From the NCBI GenBank assembly GCA_022821495.1, contig JAJEDN010000023.1, forward strand, positions 1-64,000: 64,000 bases of DNA. Reading direction: 5' to 3'. The stretch's first letter is position 1. Each line of letters begins with the position of its first letter. The notes under the pieces were generated by a model. The model ran no database searches, was not told the origin of the DNA, and saw only the letters and a program-made list of their open reading frames with translations. The stretch is from Candidatus Poribacteria bacterium. Lineage in GTDB: Bacteria; Poribacteria; WGA-4E; WGA-3G. Shown here piece by piece: positions 56,566 through 64,000 of this stretch. A program made the position numbers and the translations under genes.

Positions 56566-57213
56566 TTACTGACGAATATTTTTCAGCGCGCCCCACGTCG
56601 TCGTGAGTTTTTGCTTCGGATCCACATCAGTGCTCGCAGCAGGCACAACTTCCAAAGCACTAAACATCGCGTTTAGATCGCCTGCACCGGTCTCCTCATT
56701 TCCAGCGAAGTTGAGATCAAGCGCACCATCGCTCACCTCAATCCCGGGGTAGGTCTTGATATCAATCTCATGTCTGCCCGGTGTAATGTAGAGCGGCTCG
56801 ACGTTTTCCTCTTCAATGAAAATATCGAAACCACGGTTTTCTGGCGACCAGTGTTCACCGACGAGATAGGTCACATCAAAAAAACCGTTCCCAGTCTTGA
56901 ACTGATACTTAACAGTGTCAGGGAACTGTGCCCAACTCACAGCATAGAAGAGATCCACATCGTAGCCTGCTTCTTCGGCTTGTGCTTCTGCATCCGCTGT
57001 CAACTCTATGACTTCAGCGACTCGCGGTTCTTTTTCAACCCAACCGCCCCATGATTGATCCGTCTGCTGTGCACCGTTCCAGACGCGACCCTGTGAATCG
57101 GTGAAATCATCTGTCTTACCGCCCCATACACGGAATTCTTCTGCGGGTAGCAACGTCGGTACGGCGAGCATTACTACCAAAAATACTGCTGTTAAAACAC
57201 CAAAAAATCTCAT
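56566..57213 (-). CDS. malectin-like secreted protein with LTTTW C-terminus (copy 1)
   Basis: A 215-residue exported protein. Signal peptide VLTAVFLVVMLAVPTLLPA; the rest resembles a malectin/CBM57-type sugar-binding domain: FRVWGGKTDDFTDSQGRVWNG, FFDVTYLVGEHWSPENRGFDIFI, then ITPGRHEIDIKTYPGIEV and NAMFSALEVVP. The last 18 residues (DPKQKLTTTWGALKNIRQ) hold the motif shared with LamG, the pseudogene and copy 2. ATG 57213 after ATGGAGGC. Tandem with copy 2, so a local duplication. Function unknown, probably surface glycan contact. Confidence 0.8.
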   Translation of the reverse strand: MRFFGVLTAVFLVVMLAVPTLLPAEEFRVWGGKTDDFTDSQGRVWNGAQQTDQSWGGWVEKEPRVAEVIELTADAEAQAEEAGYDVDLFYAVSWAQFPDTVKYQFKTGNGFFDVTYLVGEHWSPENRGFDIFIEEENVEPLYITPGRHEIDIKTYPGIEVSDGALDLNFAGNEETGAGDLNAMFSALEVVPAASTDVDPKQKLTTTWGALKNIRQ

Positions 57214-57234
57214 CGAAATTGCCTCCATCTGTTG

Positions 57235-57884
57235 TTAGTTTTCGCGCATCAATTTCAGCGCGCCCCACGTTGTCGTGAGTTTCTGCTGCGGGTCAACAGC
57301 TAATGCGGGAATAACCTCTATACCGCTAAACATCGCATTGAGATCACCGGCACCCGTATCCGGGTTACCCGCGAACTCAAGGCTCATCACCTTATCTTTA
57401 ACTTCAATGCCTTCATATCGCTTAATATCGATCTCATCTTTTCCGGGTGTCACATATTCCTCTTCGACGATCTCGTCTTCGATGATAATATCGAAACCGC
57501 GATTGTTCGGGGACCAGTGTTCGCCGACGAGATAGGTCACATTGAATATGCCTTTACCGGTATTCAGGTCCATCTTAACGGTATCGGGAAACTGTGCCCA
57601 ACTCACAGCGTAGAAAAGTTCTGTATCGTAGCCCTCTTTTTTCGCTAACTTCTCAGCATCTTTCGTGAGATTTTGGACTTCTGCGACGCGAGGCAACTTT
57701 TCGATCCAACCGCCCCAGTCTTTTTCTCATTTTGTCCGCCGTGCCAGACCCGACCATCGGAATCTTTGAAATCCTCCACTTTGCCGCCCCATACCCGAAT
57801 TTCTTCAGCAGGTTGAGCATCGTAGATGATCGTTACCATAGCAAATGTGGTAAGCATAACAATCAGTAATAGGTTTCGTTGCAT
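57235..57884 (-). pseudogene. malectin-like secreted protein with LTTTW C-terminus (copy 2), frameshifted
   Basis: A paralogue of the neighbouring gene. Start ATG 57884 with signal peptide (LLLIVMLTTFAMVTIIY), then EIRVWGGKVEDFKDSDGRVWHGG. After GGQNEK the frame is lost at an A5 run (T5 on the plus strand, 57721-57725); a -1 shift restores WGGWIEKLPRVAEV and continues to LTTTWGALKLMREN. The corrected protein aligns residue for residue with copy 1. Causes may be a one-base deletion, sequencing error, or real -1 frameshifting at AAA-AAG; no downstream stimulatory hairpin was evaluated. About 215 residues when joined. Confidence 0.7.
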
Positions 57885-58026
57885 AGTTTTCTCCTTAAAT
57901 TAAATTGTGCATAAAATATGCGTTTGTCTTAAGAGTAACAAATTTGCGTTTCAATGTCAAATTTTTTTCCGTTATCTCTCTTATAGGGGTTTTCCGAATC
58001 CTAACTCCAAAATCCGCAATTCAGAT

Positions 58027-58060
58027 TAACTGAAAACTGAGTACTGAAAATTGATAACTA
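58027..58060. repeat. heptad repeat
   Basis: Four 7-mers (CTGAAAA CTGAGTA CTGAAAA TTGATAA) overlapping the stop codon of the FG-GAP gene. Confidence 0.6.
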
Positions 58061-59662
58061 TTCCCCCTCAACCACAACAAGCCGTTGATTGGCTCGGACA
58101 TCTTTTAACGTTTGTACGATACCACTCTGCCACTGAATAACAATTCGATCCGCTTTTTCGTGAGGTCCCAACCCAAATTCAACATCAAGGCTACTCTGTG
58201 AGAGGTAACTATCCCCAGCAGTAACCTGTTGGATTTGGTGCAGTTGACCCGCACTCACTTTAACGACAGCACCGACACCGTCCCGATTGCTCACCGTCCC
58301 GACCGTGCGAATCTGGAGCCAGTGCTGGCGGTTTCCACCGTCATTTCGGAGCAACGTTGGCTTTGCCCCGTTATTAACAATGAACAGATCCAAATCGCCA
58401 TCAGCATCGTAATCCGCTACAGCGACACCTCTGCCGACGCCGTGCCTATCAGAGACTCGGAGCCCGACAGCCTCAGAAATATCCGTAAAAGTGCCGTCGC
58501 CGTTATTCTGAAGCAAGACATCGGGCTGCCCGTGCGCTTCCCATGAAGCCGGATCAATATGCCCTGCTGCGAAAAAGAGATCCAGATCGCCGTCGTTATC
58601 CGCATCAAAAAACGCTGTCCCCCAGCATGTTTTGCCTAACCCGGACGCAAAGATACCGCTCTCCGCCGAGACATCCGTGAAGCTGCCATCTCCGTTATTC
58701 CTATAGAGGACATTGTTTTCATCGAGCCAGTTCGTAACAAAGAGATCCAGGTCGCCATCGGTATCATAATCGCCCCAAGTGACACCCATCCCACTACGGA
58801 TGTCCCCCGTTCGGCTCCGGGCATCAGGTCGGTTCGTATTTGTGAAGGTTAAATCGCCATCGTTGCGATAGAGGATATTCTGGTCGGTATCGTTCGCGAG
58901 ATAGAGATCCAGGTCGCCATCGGCATCATAATCGGCAGCGGAGATACCGAGTGTCAGATGAAATCCGCCGTTCACCTTCGCTGCATTCGTGATATTGATG
59001 AACCCACCGTCCCCTTTGTTGAGATAGAGGATATTCGTCTGCCCGAAGAAATCGTAGGGAAAGAACACCTCATCGCCTTGTGGCACTTTGCCGTATTCGA
59101 TGTAGTTGCCGATGTAGAGGTCGAGATAACTGTCGTTATCGTAATCGCCCCAAGCGATCCCCGAACCGAAGCCCTTGTCCCCGATCCCACCTGCGCCAGA
59201 TGAATAGCGTTTAAAGGAGCCATCGCCGTTGTTCCGATAGAACAGGTTCGCTTTATGGTTTGTGACATAGAGATCAGCATCCCCGTCGTTATCGTAATCT
59301 GCGAAGGCGCATCCCATCCCCCATCCAGTGTCACCAACGCCAGCGGCATCGGTCACATCGGTGAAAGTGCCGTCCCCGTTGTTCCGATACAGCATATTTT
59401 TCGGGAGCACGGTGTCCGGTGCCGGGCGCACCAACGCACTGTTAGCGATATAGAGGTCGAGTCTCCCGTCGTTATCGTAGTCGCGCCATGCCGCACCCGA
59501 GCCAACGAGTGCCGGTACGACACGGTGATCAATGCCGCCTGCATGTTCAAAACGGATTCCCGCCTGTTCCGTGACATCCACAAATCGGATATCGGTTGCA
59601 TAACTGTTGAATATAAGTATCCAACTCAAGATCGCGGTAACATTGCGTAGTGTGTGGTGCAT
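58058..59662 (-). CDS. secreted FG-GAP/VCBS repeat protein with ASPIC/UnbV C-terminus
   Basis: A 534-residue exported protein. Signal peptide region to about residue 23, then seven to eight repeats with calcium-binding cores such as DYDNDGRLDLYIAN, DYDNDGDADLYV, DYDADGDLDLYLA and DADNDGDLDLFF, forming a beta-propeller-like integrin-alpha structure. Residues about 440-534 match the ASPIC/UnbV module (HWLQIRTVGTVSNRDGVGAVVKV, HQIQQVTAGDSYLSQ, VIQWQSGIVQTL). Likely a calcium-dependent surface binding protein (CRTAC1 type). Isolated on the minus strand. Confidence 0.9.
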   Translation of the reverse strand: MHHTLRNVTAILSWILIFNSYATDIRFVDVTEQAGIRFEHAGGIDHRVVPALVGSGAAWRDYDNDGRLDLYIANSALVRPAPDTVLPKNMLYRNNGDGTFTDVTDAAGVGDTGWGMGCAFADYDNDGDADLYVTNHKANLFYRNNGDGSFKRYSSGAGGIGDKGFGSGIAWGDYDNDSYLDLYIGNYIEYGKVPQGDEVFFPYDFFGQTNILYLNKGDGGFINITNAAKVNGGFHLTLGISAADYDADGDLDLYLANDTDQNILYRNDGDLTFTNTNRPDARSRTGDIRSGMGVTWGDYDTDGDLDLFVTNWLDENNVLYRNNGDGSFTDVSAESGIFASGLGKTCWGTAFFDADNDGDLDLFFAAGHIDPASWEAHGQPDVLLQNNGDGTFTDISEAVGLRVSDRHGVGRGVAVADYDADGDLDLFIVNNGAKPTLLRNDGGNRQHWLQIRTVGTVSNRDGVGAVVKVSAGQLHQIQQVTAGDSYLSQSSLDVEFGLGPHEKADRIVIQWQSGIVQTLKDVRANQRLVVVEGE

Positions 59663-59868
59663 TCAGAACCTTCTCTGTGTGTCTGTGTATGTTTATAATC
59701 CCCTATTATACACAAAACCGAAAGTCCGTTGTATGTTAATTTTCGTTTTGCAGCGTTCCCTTCTTCTGTAGGAGCGAGTGTCCGACAAGCATCCAACCCC
59801 GTAGGGACGACATCTGTGTAGATATCTGTTGCTGGTGGCAACCGATGGCGGATACACTTACAATTTAG

Positions 59869-59897
59869 TTGCAATTCACATAAAAATATGTTAAAAT
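59869..59897 (+). promoter_or_regulatory. sigma-70 promoter of HNH-rnpA unit
   Basis: TTGCAA (59869-59874), 17 bases, TAAAAT (59892-59897). The rest of 59663-59868 holds no gene. Confidence 0.65.
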
Positions 59898-59954
59898 ACA
59901 TAGGAGATATTGTGGTAAAGCCAATCGTTCAAGTTAGAGGAACTGCAAGTGGAA

Positions 59955-60461
59955 ATGTCTGTCTTAGTACTCAACGCAAGTTACGAAGCGATCAACGTTT
60001 GCAACCTCCGGCGTGCTATGAAAATGGTTTTCAAAGGCACCGCACAGACGGAAGAAGTCTCAGATGTCGAAATCAATTCCCCAAGTGCTGCGATAAAAGT
60101 GCCGCATGTCATCCGTTTGGTAAGGTATGTTCACGTTCCGCGGAGTGTCGTCAAATTTTCACGAAGGAATGTCCTCGTCCGTGATCAGTATATATGCCAA
60201 TACTGTTATAACGAGTTTCCGACCGTGCATCTCACACTCGACCATGTGGTCCCGATTTCTCGCGGCGGCGAGACGACCTGGGAAAACGTCGTAACAGCCT
60301 GCAAGAAATGTAATAACAAAAAGGGCAATAGTCTGCTCTACGAGACGCGCTTGAAACTTGCCCGTCAACCGAAAACGCCATCAATCTTAACGTATTTACA
60401 ACTCAACCGCCATTTTCGCGGGTGCCACCCATCGTGGAGAAAATATCTGTATATCAACTAA
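59955..60461 (+). CDS. HNH endonuclease
   Basis: A 168-residue HNH nuclease. The start MSVLVLNASYEAINVC is the conserved opening of this family; GTG 59949 would add two residues. The core is YICQYCYNEF, LTLDHVVPISRGGETTWENVVTACKKCNNKKGN, with two CxxC zinc pairs and the catalytic His in DHV. It sits four bases before rnpA, in the place rpmH holds in most bacteria. Targets unknown; the family often lies next to core genes and may have a housekeeping role. Confidence 0.88.
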   Translation: MSVLVLNASYEAINVCNLRRAMKMVFKGTAQTEEVSDVEINSPSAAIKVPHVIRLVRYVHVPRSVVKFSRRNVLVRDQYICQYCYNEFPTVHLTLDHVVPISRGGETTWENVVTACKKCNNKKGNSLLYETRLKLARQPKTPSILTYLQLNRHFRGCHPSWRKYLYIN

Positions 60462-60464
60462 ACC

Positions 60465-60875
60465 ATGCAAGATCCCACAAAACTGAAAAAACGCTGGGAA
60501 TTCCAGCGCGCCTATCAGAAGGGCAGTAAGTATTGGAATCGCTATTTCGTGATATACGTATACCACACCCGTTTCAATTACCTTCGGTTGGGGATAACCG
60601 CCAGTAAGAAAGTCGGAAAGAGCGTCCAGAGGAATCGCGTTAAAAGATTAATTCGTGAAGCGTTTCGGCAATTACGTCCACGGCTAAAAACAGGATATGA
60701 TGTTGTAGTCGTCGGCAGGACATCTGCCTGTCAACTGACGTGCCACGAAGCAGAAGATAGATTGTCCGACCTGTTCCGAGAAGCGTCAATCTTAAATGGT
60801 TCGACCGGCAGGGTAGAAGAGGAACACCCGCGTGCCACATTGCAAGCATCAGCAAAAGGACATGAAGCCGCATAA
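60465..60875 (+). CDS. rnpA: ribonuclease P protein component
   Basis: The protein subunit of RNase P, which helps the RNA subunit mature tRNA 5' ends. 136 residues: [23 protein letters not shown], then the RNR box [23 protein letters not shown]. The C-terminal tail (about 115-136) is longer than usual. Only 3 bases after the HNH stop; overlaps yidD by 14 bases. Confidence 0.95.
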   Translation: MQDPTKLKKRWEFQRAYQKGSKYWNRYFVIYVYHTRFNYLRLGITASKKVGKSVQRNRVKRLIREAFRQLRPRLKTGYDVVVVGRTSACQLTCHEAEDRLSDLFREASILNGSTGRVEEEHPRATLQASAKGHEAA

Positions 60876-61113
60876 AACTCAAGAATCAGAAACCGTATCG
60901 GGCAGAACAACGATACTCATATACCTGATCCGATTTTATAGACGTTTTATCTCACCGTTATTCCCACCTTCGTGCCGTTTCTACCCTACGTGTTCGCAAT
61001 ACGCACTTGCGGCTTTAAAACGGTACGGAACGCTTAAAGGATGCTGGCTAACACTTAAACGACTTTCAAAATGCCATCCGTATCATCCGGGTGGCTTCGA
61101 TCCGCTGAAATAA
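60862..61113 (+). CDS. yidD: membrane protein insertion efficiency factor YidD
   Basis: A small 83-residue protein that assists YidC-dependent insertion. [31 protein letters not shown] with the Cys pair and [11 protein letters not shown] are diagnostic. ATG 60862 follows AAAGGAC inside the end of rnpA; the in-frame start at 60832 lacks a site. Coupled to rnpA. Confidence 0.95.
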   Translation: MKPHKTQESETVSGRTTILIYLIRFYRRFISPLFPPSCRFYPTCSQYALAALKRYGTLKGCWLTLKRLSKCHPYHPGGFDPLK

Positions 61114-61232
61114 CAGATACGCGTTTGCCTCAATTTTACGAAAAAACAGGTGAACAAGCACATATAATTAAACCATTATTTACTCAATTTGCGTAAGTCC
61201 TACAATATACACATGAGGAGCACCTAATTTCA

Positions 61233-63080
61233 ATGGGCGCACGTTACATCCTGGCATTGGTTCTAATGGTTATTGTAATCATTGGATGGCAAGTCGCCAG
61301 TCATTATATGCTCAAAGATCGCATTGTCCCTGAACCGGGTGAAACGCCAACAACACAGGAGACACCCACAACACCGGGCGCAGGCGGAATACCAATTGAT
61401 CCCACAACGCAGGCAACACCTCAAGGTGCCGATACACCGATCAGTCCGGACCTCTGGACAGCCGTTGAAGAAAGTCCAGAAGACAGAAAGATCAACGTCC
61501 AAACCGATAACTATCGTATCGTCTTTAACGAGAAACTCGCAATCGCTAAGCGGTGGCAACTCAGCCATTTTCCAGACCGCTCAGATGCCGAGAATGCGCC
61601 GTTGAACCTGATTCCGGAGAACGCGCTGAACTGCCTCGCGCTCCGGTTCGCGAATTCACAGATACAACTTGACGCGCTCCGCGCGACGTGGGTGGCGGAT
61701 AAATCCGAAATCGACATTACAAACGGAGCGGGTCCCGAAACGCTTACATTTACAACGACGATCGGAGAAAAACTTCGGGTCGCAAAGCAGTTCACCTTCA
61801 ACCCGAATACCTATTTCCTTGATATGGCGGTAGCCTTTCAAAACGTTTCCGATCAGCCGCTACTTATGGGTGGTGCTGAAGTCGCAAATGGATATGAACT
61901 CCAGTGGGGGCGCGGTATCAACGCCGATCTACTCCCGCACGAAAAGAGGAGCGGCAAACGCGGCAGACGTGGTAAAGAGGGCGCGAAGGCTTATATCGGT
62001 GAAGGGAAACCGCAACGCAAATTGAAGGATGAACAAGCCTTGGCAACGGTGCTTTGGGCAGGGATGGATAGCCAGTATTTCAGCGCGCTGCTGATCCCGG
62101 ATCCCGAACTCGCAGCAACATATAAACTCACGGAGACACCGCAAGCAAACGCCGTAACAGATATTTCTGTTACCGCACCGACGGACACAGCCTCGCTTGT
62201 GTTGCGAAGTTTTTACCTCCAGCCTCAGCAGAAAGAGATGCATACCTTTCGGCTATACGTCGGACCGAAGGATGATACGATTCTAAAGAGCATTGAAACG
62301 CCAAACGCACCAGAGGATCCGCTGCGTCTCTCCAAAATTATTGACTTCGGGTTCTTTTGGCCCATCGCCTGGGGGATGCTCTGGGTATTCAAAGGGTTAC
62401 ACGCTGTCTTTGGAAACTACGGACTCGCGATTATCCTGTTGACTGCTTTGGTGAAGTTAGTCTCTTATCCGTTCACGCGTAAAGCGCACAATTCCATGAA
62501 GAAGATGCAGAAACTGCAACCGCAGCTGCTGGAATTGAAGGAAAAATACAGGGATGATCCACAGAAACTCAATCGCGCAACAATGCGCCTCTATAAAGAA
62601 AACGGTGTCAACCCGTTAGGCGGTTGTATCCCGTGGCTCCCACAAATCCCGATCTTTTGGGCACTTTTCGCACTCCTCGGAAGTGCTGTAGAGTTGCGCG
62701 GGGCACCGTTCTTGCTTTGGATTGATGATCTTTCTGCACCAGACACTTTAGTTGAGCTGCCGTTCACGATACCCTTGCTCGTCACAGAGATAGATGCCAT
62801 CCGCTTATTACCGATCATAAACGGTCTCACAACGTGGCTCCAACAGAAATTTGTCGGCAATATGACACCTACAACGGATAACATGCAAGCGAAATTAATG
62901 CAATTTATGCCGCTTATCTTTATCTTTATTTTTTACAACTGGGCATCGGGGTTCGTATTGTATTGGTTGTGCAACAATGTATTCACGATAGCACAGCAAT
63001 ACATACAAAACCGGAACGCCACTGACGAGGAACCCGTCACAACAGCAGATACGAAAAAACGGAACAACGCCAAATCGTAG
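61233..63080 (+). CDS. yidC: membrane protein insertase YidC
   Basis: The Oxa1-type insertase, 615 residues. An N-terminal anchor (about 5-25) is followed by a Pro/Thr-rich linker, the large periplasmic beta-supersandwich (about 85-360) typical of didermic bacteria, and the conserved five-helix core (LLTALVKLVSYPFTRKAHNSMKKMQ with the hydrophilic-groove Arg, and FALLGSAVELRGAPFLLWIDDLS). The tail is Lys-rich. ATG 61233, 119 bases after yidD. Followed by jag, the usual order. Confidence 0.96.
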   Translation: MGARYILALVLMVIVIIGWQVASHYMLKDRIVPEPGETPTTQETPTTPGAGGIPIDPTTQATPQGADTPISPDLWTAVEESPEDRKINVQTDNYRIVFNEKLAIAKRWQLSHFPDRSDAENAPLNLIPENALNCLALRFANSQIQLDALRATWVADKSEIDITNGAGPETLTFTTTIGEKLRVAKQFTFNPNTYFLDMAVAFQNVSDQPLLMGGAEVANGYELQWGRGINADLLPHEKRSGKRGRRGKEGAKAYIGEGKPQRKLKDEQALATVLWAGMDSQYFSALLIPDPELAATYKLTETPQANAVTDISVTAPTDTASLVLRSFYLQPQQKEMHTFRLYVGPKDDTILKSIETPNAPEDPLRLSKIIDFGFFWPIAWGMLWVFKGLHAVFGNYGLAIILLTALVKLVSYPFTRKAHNSMKKMQKLQPQLLELKEKYRDDPQKLNRATMRLYKENGVNPLGGCIPWLPQIPIFWALFALLGSAVELRGAPFLLWIDDLSAPDTLVELPFTIPLLVTEIDAIRLLPIINGLTTWLQQKFVGNMTPTTDNMQAKLMQFMPLIFIFIFYNWASGFVLYWLCNNVFTIAQQYIQNRNATDEEPVTTADTKKRNNAKS

Positions 63081-63138
63081 TAAAACGCATCAGCGACTTC
63101 ACTGCCGGGAATCTAAAAATATTAGGAGGATATAATCT

Positions 63139-63765
63139 GTGCAACACTATATTGAAGCCGAAGGCGACACAGTGGAGGAAGCAATTGAACTGGCACTCAA
63201 CGAACTCGAAGCGACTCGCGAACAAGTTACAATCGACATCGTCAGTGAACCTACCAAAGGTATCCTGAATTTCGGTGCGAAGCCTGCGAAGATCCGAGCC
63301 ACGCTCAAGCAAGATGTCTCTACTGCGCCAGAGACGATCCTGAAGGAGATGCTGAACCGGATGCAAATTGATGCCGAAATTGAGACCGAATTCGTTGACG
63401 GAAGCACGCATCTGAATATCCTCACAGAAACGCCTGCCTTGCTCATCGGAAAACACGGGCAGACGCTGGATGCCATTGAACGGATTCTTAATTGTATCAT
63501 TAATAAAGCGTCTCTCGTCAAAAGACGGGTGTTTGTTGATACACAAGGCTATCGGAAACGTCGAGAGGAACGGCTCGTTGAAATGGCGCGCGAAGTCGCA
63601 GAGAAAGTCAAATATACGGATCGGGATGTCGTTCTTGCACCGATGTCCGCACGCGACCGGCGCATCATTCATGTCACCTTAAAAGAAGACGGTGTCGTGT
63701 TCACTTATAGCCAAGGTGACGGCGAGATGCGGCGCGTCGTCGTTACAACACAGCAACAATCCTAA
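63139..63765 (+). CDS. jag: RNA-binding protein Jag/KhpB
   Basis: A 208-residue RNA-binding protein. Jag-N domain (VQHYIEAEGDTVEEAIELAL, with the KGILNFG turn), a KH domain with ALLIGKHGQTLDAIERI (GxxG loop GKHG) and an R3H domain (LAPMSARDRRIIHVTLK). GTG 63139 after AGGAGGA at 63124-63130. It may act with KhpA in post-transcriptional control. Completes the yidD-yidC-jag-mnmE order. Confidence 0.93.
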   Translation: MQHYIEAEGDTVEEAIELALNELEATREQVTIDIVSEPTKGILNFGAKPAKIRATLKQDVSTAPETILKEMLNRMQIDAEIETEFVDGSTHLNILTETPALLIGKHGQTLDAIERILNCIINKASLVKRRVFVDTQGYRKRREERLVEMAREVAEKVKYTDRDVVLAPMSARDRRIIHVTLKEDGVVFTYSQGDGEMRRVVVTTQQQS

Positions 63766-63855
63766 GGTCGGGGTTGTGCCAAATTAAAAAATTAATTCTC
63801 ATAAAGTCTGTGCTACAAAGGCAGCGACTTAGGGTATATGTGTTGGGTTCGATAA

Positions 63856-64000
63856 ATGAAATTCCACGATACGATTGCAGCCATCGCAACAGCACGCGGG
63901 GAAGCCGGTATCGGCATTGTTCGAGTGAGCGGCTCCCTTGCACTACCGATTGCTGCTGAATTGTTCCGTTCACCGCGCGGCATCTCCGCAACCGAACTGC
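63856..64000 (+). CDS. mnmE: tRNA modification GTPase MnmE, 5' part
   Basis: The first 48 codons of MnmE (TrmE), which with MnmG modifies tRNA wobble uridine. [23 protein letters not shown] is the diagnostic N-terminal formyl-THF-binding start. The gene runs off the window edge. ATG 63856; ribosome site weak. Position after jag agrees with the normal origin-region order. Confidence 0.92.
   Translation, partial: MKFHDTIAAIATARGEAGIGIVRVSGSLALPIAAELFRSPRGISATEL

Overview
The window looks like a chromosomal segment of an uncultured, didermic bacterium of the Candidatus Poribacteria type. The main reasons are four proteins or gene remnants that share an unusual C-terminal motif (K-L-T/S-T-T-W-x-x-L-K), a LamG-type protein, a cohesin-like plus dockerin protein, an alkaline-phosphatase/sulfatase-superfamily enzyme, FG-GAP repeat and malectin-like proteins, and intergenic regions full of heptad repeats. 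The lineage call rests on recalled family content, not on a search. Heptosyltransferase-like, OmpA-like and many lipoprotein genes indicate an outer membrane. No tRNA, rRNA or CRISPR array was recognised.

Layout. 1-6.1 kb: a LamG gene without a clear start, a ferredoxin-type sulfite/nitrite reductase ending in a TusA-like domain, and an operon of two unknown proteins and a ThiF/MoeB E1-like enzyme, followed by a possible 42-residue membrane protein. 6.1-9.2 kb (minus): aminotransferase, TIGR01777 epimerase, HAD hydrolase. 9.5-12.7 kb: histidine kinase plus a PorX-like response regulator with a PglZ domain. 13-15.4 kb: RNase G/E, then rplU-rpmA. 15.5-19.6 kb: two DUF4398-type lipoproteins (one with an OmpA domain), a small unknown and guaA. 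19.6-27.5 kb (minus): a class V aminotransferase, then an ECF sigma, zinc anti-sigma and 1567-residue TPR protein set. 28-34 kb: dprA, an Ig-like lipoprotein with a ~400 nt leader, livG-livF-lgt and a sulfotransferase-like gene. 34-42.8 kb: UPF0182 membrane protein, a pseudogene with intact promoters, a redoxin/heme/copper fusion protein, YihY and a methyltransferase. 43-48.3 kb: rpsU with a dsRNA-binding-domain protein, a TauE/SafE transporter apparently starting at ATC, a Gfo/Idh/MocA oxidoreductase, and groES-groEL behind a sigma-54 promoter. 48.5-54.8 kb (minus): a compact surface operon (aminotransferase, cohesin/dockerin, AP-superfamily hydrolase, metalloprotease lipoprotein, discoidin-like lipoprotein) and a GT9 enzyme. 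55-59.7 kb: rimI, an isochorismatase-like gene, a MITE, tandem malectin-like genes (one frameshifted) and an FG-GAP protein. 59.9-64 kb: HNH endonuclease, rnpA, yidD, yidC, jag and the start of mnmE, the usual origin-proximal block but without rpmH.

Regulation is unusually readable. Most plus-strand transcription units carry a TTGAC(A/T)-17-TATA(A/C)T promoter and several end in clear intrinsic terminators. groESL is the exception, with a near-perfect -24/-12 promoter and three palindromes upstream. The most interesting leads are the shared C-terminal tag, sigma-54 control of groESL, the five-gene surface operon, the dsRNA-binding protein behind rpsU, the ATC start and the MITE.
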